From positions 1,984,001 through 2,048,000 of the forward strand of contig NZ_AP024237.1 in assembly GCF_016592155.1 (NCBI RefSeq): 64,000 nt of DNA, given 5' to 3'. Below are positions 60,052 through 64,000 of the stretch, one piece after another (the first letter of the stretch is position 1; the number at the start of each line of letters is the position of its first letter). A program made the position numbers and the translations under genes. Below the pieces are notes generated by a model that had not been told where the DNA came from, ran no database searches, and saw only the letters and a list, made by a program, of their open reading frames with translations. This DNA comes from Mycobacterium heckeshornense (lineage in GTDB: Bacteria; Actinomycetota; Actinomycetes; Mycobacteriales; Mycobacteriaceae).

Positions 60052-61638
60052 ATGAGCCCCGACGGTGTGGACCCGCGCGGGGCGGCGCTGCCTAGCCGCG
60101 CCGAGGTGCTCGCCGCGCTGTCGGTGGCGATCGATCTCGGTCTGGGTCAGCCCAGCGAGCATATGCTTCGCGCGGCACTGATCGGCACCAGGATCGCCGA
60201 TCGGCTCGGACTCAGCCGCGACCAGCGTGATTGCACCTACTACACGAACCTGGTGATGTGGATCGGCTGTCACGCCGATTCGCACGAATACGCGCGGTGG
60301 TTCGGAGACGACATTGCCGTGCGCCGTGATTCCGCCCTGGTGGACTGGGCCGGCTTGCCCTATCTGCGGTTCTTGCTCAGCAACGTAGCGCGCGGTGAGC
60401 CGTTGATGCGCAGGCTGACGGTGATGGCCGCACTGTTCGCCGACGCGCATGGTCAGCTGGCCCGGCTGGTGCGGTCGCACTGTGCATCGGCAACGCTATT
60501 GGCACAGCGGATCGGTTTAGGTCCGGATGTGCAGGCCGCGTTGGCATTCGCCTTCGAACGCTACGACGGGGGAGGACTGCCCAACGGCGCCCGGGGCGAC
60601 GACATCCCGCTGCCGATGCGGATCGCCCAGCTTGCCGACATGGCCGAAATTCACCAGCGGGCCTACGGCCTGGAGGGCGCGGTCACCATGGTCCGCCGCC
60701 GTCGAGGCGGCCAGTTCGACCCACGCATCGCCGACGCGTTCCTACAAAATCCCCAGGAGTTGTTGGCGGGGCCGCCGACCGGAGACGTCTGGGCGACGGC
60801 GTTGGGGCAGGCACCTGATCGCCACCAACAGCTCGACGCGCATTCGCTTGACGCGCTTCTGGCCGCACTGGGCGACTTTGTCGATCTGAAATGCCCTTTC
60901 ACCCTTGGACATTCACAAGCGGTGGCCCGCCTGGCCGCGGACGCCGCCGCGGTGATGGACCTTGATCCACACACGGTGGCTCTGACCCGCCGCGCGGGAT
61001 ACGTCCACGACTTGGGCCGAATCGGGGTGTCGAACCAGATCTGGTCCGCGCCGCGCCGGTTGACCCCAAGCGAGTTCGAGCGGGTTCGCCTGCACTCGTA
61101 CCTCACCGTGCGGATTCTCCGTCAGGTCCGCGGCCTGGAGCGGGTTGCACAGGTCGCCGGCAATCACCATGAGCGGGTGGACGGTACGGGTTATCCGCGT
61201 GGCCTTGCCGGAGCCGCGCTGGGTCTGCCGGACCGTCTGCTCACCGCCGCGGTCCGCTACCAGGCCGCATGCGAACCGCGGCCATACCGTGCCGAGCTGT
61301 CCCCCGAAGCGGCGGAACGCCGCCTGCGCCAAGACGTCCAAGCCGGTGGCCTTGACGGAGTCGCTGTCGACGCCGTCCTGCACGCGGCCGGCCGTCGTGC
61401 CGAGCGACCCAACCCGCGGCCGGGAGGATTGACCGGCCGCGAAGCCGAGGTGCTCCGTCTCGTTGCACGTGGGGCATCTAACAAAGAAATCGCAGCGGCA
61501 TTGGTGATTAGCGAAAAGACCGCACGCAACCATGTCGAGCGGATCTACGCCAAGATCGGGGTGTCAAACCGGATCGGCGCCAGCCTGTACGCGATGGAGC
61601 ACGGACTCGTCGCGCCGCAGGCTTTGCATGGCAATTGA
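60052..61638 (+). CDS. HD-GYP-domain protein with LuxR helix-turn-helix
   Basis: The 528-residue protein has a degenerate N-terminal HD copy ([29 protein letters not shown], about residues 160-190), a canonical HD-GYP domain (about 280-430: VHDLGRIGV and [17 protein letters not shown]), and a C-terminal LuxR-type helix-turn-helix ([45 protein letters not shown], about 462-510). HD-GYP enzymes cut cyclic di-GMP. Joined to a DNA-binding domain, it could couple nucleotide signalling directly to transcription. The effector is not proven. Confidence 0.9.
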   Translation: MSPDGVDPRGAALPSRAEVLAALSVAIDLGLGQPSEHMLRAALIGTRIADRLGLSRDQRDCTYYTNLVMWIGCHADSHEYARWFGDDIAVRRDSALVDWAGLPYLRFLLSNVARGEPLMRRLTVMAALFADAHGQLARLVRSHCASATLLAQRIGLGPDVQAALAFAFERYDGGGLPNGARGDDIPLPMRIAQLADMAEIHQRAYGLEGAVTMVRRRRGGQFDPRIADAFLQNPQELLAGPPTGDVWATALGQAPDRHQQLDAHSLDALLAALGDFVDLKCPFTLGHSQAVARLAADAAAVMDLDPHTVALTRRAGYVHDLGRIGVSNQIWSAPRRLTPSEFERVRLHSYLTVRILRQVRGLERVAQVAGNHHERVDGTGYPRGLAGAALGLPDRLLTAAVRYQAACEPRPYRAELSPEAAERRLRQDVQAGGLDGVAVDAVLHAAGRRAERPNPRPGGLTGREAEVLRLVARGASNKEIAAALVISEKTARNHVERIYAKIGVSNRIGASLYAMEHGLVAPQALHGN

Positions 61639-61651
61639 GGCAAACGCCTCA
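61636..61651. terminator. Short hairpin at the end of the HD-GYP gene
   Basis: TGAGGC-AAAC-GCCTCA (61636-61651) overlaps the stop codon TGA. It has no U-tract. The next 128 bp up to the methyltransferase gene show no gene but contain an imperfect GC-rich inverted repeat near 61708-61740. Confidence 0.5.
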
Positions 61652-61779
61652 TGCGCAGGTGTTTGGCCGCGGTGAACCATCAAGTAGTGACGAACGTTCG
61701 AGTAGGCGGATACGCTATTCCGCTTCGGCGGGAAAGCGAATAGTGGACGACGCAGGGGTGGGTGAGGAGGCGCGGAGAC

Positions 61780-62562
61780 ATGACGAAGATCAACCGCACG
61801 TTGGCGATCAGCTATGGCGTGGTCAGCTACCTGATATTCACGCTGTCTTTCCTGTACGCCATTGGGTTCGTCGGCGACATCGTCGTCCCGCGCACCGTTG
61901 ATCACGCCATAACGGCTCCCGTCGGCCAAGCGGTGGTGGTGAATTCGCTGCTGCTGGGCCTGTTCGCCGTGCAGCACAGCGTGATGGCCCGGCCGGCGTT
62001 CAAACGGTGGTGGACGCGATTCGTGCCGCAGCCGGTGGAGCGGAGCACGTACGTCCTGTTCGCGAGCCTGGTGCTACTACTGCTTTATTGGCAGTGGCGC
62101 CCGATGCCGGCTCAGATTTGGGACGTGCGGTCGCCCGCCGCCCGAGTCGCGGTGTGGGCGGTGTTCTGGATCGGTTGGTTGATCGTGTTTGCGTCAACGT
62201 TCATGGTCAGTCACTTCGACCTGTTCGGGCTGCGGCAGGTGTATCTGGCGTGGCGTGGCGAGCCGTACACCGACATCGGTTTTCGTTCACCGCTGCTGTA
62301 TCGGGTGGTACGTCACCCGTTGATGCTGGGCTTCATCATCGCCCTTTGGGCGATCCCGACGATGACGGCCGGACACTTACTGTTCGCGGCGGCCAGCACC
62401 GCCTACATCCTGATCGCCTTACAGTTCGAGGAACGCGACCTGGTCGCAGCACTGGGCGCACAATACCGCGACTATCGTCGCCGAGTGCCGATGCTCCTAC
62501 CTGTGCCGCGACCGCGGCACCCGCGGCCCGGAGCCGACCGGGCGCAGCCAGAGATGCGTTGA
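61780..62562 (+). CDS. Isoprenylcysteine-methyltransferase-like membrane protein, MddA type
   Basis: The 260-residue protein has five or six hydrophobic segments (LAISYGVVSYLIFTLSFLYAI; AVWAVFWIGWLIVFASTFMVSHFDLFGL) and ends in VVRHPLMLGFIIALWAIPTM plus EERDLVAALGAQYRDYRRRVP, the pattern of the isoprenylcysteine carboxyl methyltransferase/NnrU superfamily. The MddA subgroup methylates methanethiol to dimethyl sulfide and has a conserved Glu/Arg-Asp-His/Arg-Asn set. The match is by overall pattern. ATG at 61780 follows GAGGAGG 9 bp upstream. Confidence 0.75.
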   Translation: MTKINRTLAISYGVVSYLIFTLSFLYAIGFVGDIVVPRTVDHAITAPVGQAVVVNSLLLGLFAVQHSVMARPAFKRWWTRFVPQPVERSTYVLFASLVLLLLYWQWRPMPAQIWDVRSPAARVAVWAVFWIGWLIVFASTFMVSHFDLFGLRQVYLAWRGEPYTDIGFRSPLLYRVVRHPLMLGFIIALWAIPTMTAGHLLFAAASTAYILIALQFEERDLVAALGAQYRDYRRRVPMLLPVPRPRHPRPGADRAQPEMR

Positions 62563-62584
62563 GGTGCCGCAGCCTCGTCGCCGG

Positions 62585-63055
62585 TCATCGGCGGCCGAGC
62601 CCGCGATTTCGCCGCAACCGAGTCCACGGCGCACCGGTCGAGCGCCGGCCCGCGCCGACGCGGCGGCGGGTGTCCAGCGCGTATGCTCCCGCGCCGACAA
62701 ACACCAACAGCAGAAACCCGAAGCAGTACAACACCGCTAGCTCACCCTGGTTGACGATCGGCCAGAAGCCGTGCGGGAAGTGCTGACTGAAGTATGCGTA
62801 CGCCATCTCCCCGCACGCCACGAAGGCAGCGGGCCGGGTCAACAGCCCGACGATGATCAGCCCGGCGGTGACGGTTTCGATCCAGCCTGCGTAATAGAAG
62901 GGCCACTCGCCGGTCGGGACAGTAGGCCCCACGGGCCAACCGATCAGCTTGGACAAGCCGTGGCATAAGAACAGCAGCCCGAACACCAGCCGGAACACCG
63001 CCACGGCCACCGGTGAGTACGGATTGAGCCTGGCTTCAAGGTTGCGCATCGTCAT
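62585..63055 (-). CDS. DoxX-family membrane protein
   Basis: The 156-residue protein has four hydrophobic segments (FRLVFGLLFLCHGLSKLIG; TAGLIIVGLLTRPAAFVACG; LAVLYCFGFLLLVFVGAG) with HFPHGFWPIVNQGELAVLYCF as the typical DoxX signature. DoxX-like proteins of mycobacteria have been linked to a redox complex with SodA and SseA, but the assignment of function here is open. It is divergent from the TetR gene across a 114-bp gap and may be regulated by it. The basic C-terminal tail (TRRRVGAGRRSTG) is long. Confidence 0.85.
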   Translation of the reverse strand: MTMRNLEARLNPYSPVAVAVFRLVFGLLFLCHGLSKLIGWPVGPTVPTGEWPFYYAGWIETVTAGLIIVGLLTRPAAFVACGEMAYAYFSQHFPHGFWPIVNQGELAVLYCFGFLLLVFVGAGAYALDTRRRVGAGRRSTGAPWTRLRRNRGLGRR

Positions 63056-63134
63056 GCGCTGACGATACGGCCAGACGCTGCTACCCGTTGAAGTACAGCA
63101 TCGGGGAACCACACATCTTCGTTGACGACCGTCA

Positions 63135-63163
63135 TTGACAGTTGTCAGCAAAATGCGTATCGT
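63135..63163 (+). promoter_or_regulatory. Near-consensus promoter with operator, leaderless TetR message
   Basis: TTGACA (63135-63140), 17-bp spacer and TATCGT (63158-63163). A start 6-7 bp later falls on the ATG at 63170, so the message should be leaderless. An inverted repeat TGACA-GT-TGTCA (63136-63147) covers the -35 box and is the likely site for autorepression. Confidence 0.75.
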
Positions 63164-63169
63164 CGCTGT

Positions 63170-63775
63170 ATGGCGTCACCACCGGCGTCCTCGGCGACTA
63201 AATCGCCGCAGGGTGTTCGGGAAATACGGCGGCTCGAAACCCGGTCGCGTCTGTTTGACGCCGCATTGGCTGAGATTGCCCGGCGCGGAGTAGCCGAAGC
63301 TGATGTCAGTGCCATCGCCGCGGCAGCGGGCGTGGCGAGAGGAACGTTCTATTTCCACTTTCCGACGAAAGAACACGTCCTCATCGACCTCGAGCGCCAG
63401 GAGGAGATCCGCATCATCGGTGAACTTCGCGACGTTACGGGCGATCTGCGGTCGATCCTGTTGCGGCTTGTCCGTCACGTGCTCGACGCCGAACGCCGGC
63501 TAGGTTCGGTCGTTTTCCGGGACATGCTGGGATTGCATTTCTCGGCAACGCATCCGACCGGCGACAAGTTGGTGCACCATCCACTGGCGGAGTTTCTGGT
63601 AGCCGCGATCAGCCGGGCACAAAAGGCCGGGCAGGTCTCCTCAGATGCTGAGGCTGAGGAACTTGCGATGTTCTTCCTGACTGGACTGTTCGCGCTGCTG
63701 GCCACGGGAATACACGATTCCGTGATGTTAAGTCGTTATGTGACAACGATTGTCAACGGAATGGAGAAACAATGA
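63170..63775 (+). CDS. TetR-family transcriptional regulator
   Basis: This 201-residue TetR has the N-terminal helix-turn-helix (TRSRLFDAALAEIARRGVAEADVSAIAAAAGVARGTFYFHFPTKEHVL) and a helical ligand-binding domain. It is divergent from DoxX and overlaps the next start by 4 bp (ATGA). The operator in its promoter suggests autoregulation and control of the divergent and following genes. The inducer is unknown. The start at 63170 is supported by the leaderless promoter; a frame extension to 63122 is unlikely. Confidence 0.9.
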   Translation: MASPPASSATKSPQGVREIRRLETRSRLFDAALAEIARRGVAEADVSAIAAAAGVARGTFYFHFPTKEHVLIDLERQEEIRIIGELRDVTGDLRSILLRLVRHVLDAERRLGSVVFRDMLGLHFSATHPTGDKLVHHPLAEFLVAAISRAQKAGQVSSDAEAEELAMFFLTGLFALLATGIHDSVMLSRYVTTIVNGMEKQ

Positions 63776-64000
63776 GACCCTCAGGGATCGACGGGTATCG
63801 AGATTTTCTGGCCAGGCGTGACGGCGACGCCGACTTACTGAATCGGCGGCTTACGAATCGCGAGCGGTTCTTTCAGGAACTTGCGGCTCATCCAGTGCGA
63901 TCAGCCCGTCGTGTGGACCGTCCGACTTTCCTTCGCAACCTGCGTCGTCGGCGCCCCGAATCCGGCCTGGACAGCAAAATGCTGTTCCTGCTGGCAACCG
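63772..64000 (+). CDS. Partial ORF cut by window end, coupled to TetR
   Basis: ATG 63772 overlaps the TetR stop. The visible 76 residues read MRPSGIDGYRDFLARRDGDA, then LAAHPVRSARRVDRPTFLRN, ending at SKMLFLLAT. The final segment could be the start of a P-loop, as in sulfotransferases, but it is cut off and no family can be set. The coupling to the regulator makes it a likely target or partner. Confidence 0.6.
   Translation, partial: MRPSGIDGYRDFLARRDGDADLLNRRLTNRERFFQELAAHPVRSARRVDRPTFLRNLRRRRPESGLDSKMLFLLAT

Overview
The window is chromosomal DNA from a slow-growing Mycobacterium. Most of it follows the M. tuberculosis Rv2247-Rv2221c neighbourhood, read in the opposite direction: accD6, kasB, kasA, acpM, fabD, mabR, aceE, ahpE, a tRNA-Val, cobD, SURF1, ptpA, ptkA, cobC, rnpB, panB, caeA, glnA2 and glnE. 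GC-rich codon use, overlapping ATGA and GTGA junctions, leaderless promoters and a MIRU-type tandem repeat agree with this. The species cannot be fixed by reading alone. Family and ortholog names rest on recognised motifs and remembered M. tuberculosis sequences, not on a database search.

Region by region. (1) 1-8.5 kb: an edge-truncated FAD monooxygenase converges on the FAS-II mycolate operon (fabD-acpM-kasA-kasB-accD6, minus strand). The operon is preceded by mabR and an inverted repeat of the TTTTGT-N9-ACAAAA type. (2) 8.5-13.1 kb: aceE, then a lipoprotein, a DUF3052 protein and the one-cysteine peroxiredoxin ahpE. (3) 13.15-24.70 kb: an 11.55-kb integrated element in the 3' end of tRNA-Val(UAC), bounded by perfect 44-bp att repeats. 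It holds a tyrosine integrase, a divergent repressor and an excisionase-like protein, a primase-helicase with a 31-bp perfect inverted repeat inside its gene, and a HARP/J-like protein. A phage-type WhiB, a possible packaging region, a small-terminase-like gene and a run of small unknown genes follow. Its right third is a mosaic of gene fragments carrying two families of palindromes, a Phd antitoxin, a TumE-like toxin pair and a DUF6907-like gene. I see no capsid, portal, tail or large-terminase gene. The plan therefore resembles a phage satellite (PICI-like) more than a prophage. (4) 24.7-35.3 kb: host genes including cutinase, epoxide hydrolase, cobD, SURF1-ptpA-ptkA, cobC, a NIF3 protein, a zinc-ribbon coiled-coil protein and RNase H/phosphatase. 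Three genes here are disrupted: an amber codon in the Rv2237 ortholog, and one extra base in a six-base homopolymer in each of cobC and NIF3. (5) 35.3-43.7 kb: an accessory oxidative/hydrolytic block (two P450s, a ferredoxin, two amidohydrolases, ALDH, ADH) placed between the Rv2228c and Rv2227 orthologs. A 3 x 53-bp MIRU separates one P450 from its ferredoxin. (6) 43.7-56.7 kb: a 2OG-oxygenase-like gene, rnpB, CYTH-CHAD, panB, a wax ester synthase, two CaeA-type proteases, glnA2 and glnE. (7) 56.7-64 kb: synteny with M. tuberculosis ends, since glnA1 does not follow glnE. Here lie a thioesterase, an F420-type oxidoreductase, a 13E12-type HNH gene, an HD-GYP/LuxR regulator, an MddA-like methyltransferase, DoxX, and a TetR regulator with a near-consensus leaderless promoter.

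How the parts work together: region 1 makes the long meromycolate chains (FabD loads AcpM, KasA/KasB extend, AccD6 supplies malonyl-CoA). Region 4 combines cobalamin synthesis (cobD, cobC, the RNase H/phosphatase) with PtpA/PtkA signalling. GlnA2 and GlnE serve nitrogen metabolism. The satellite-like island is the most unusual part of the window.
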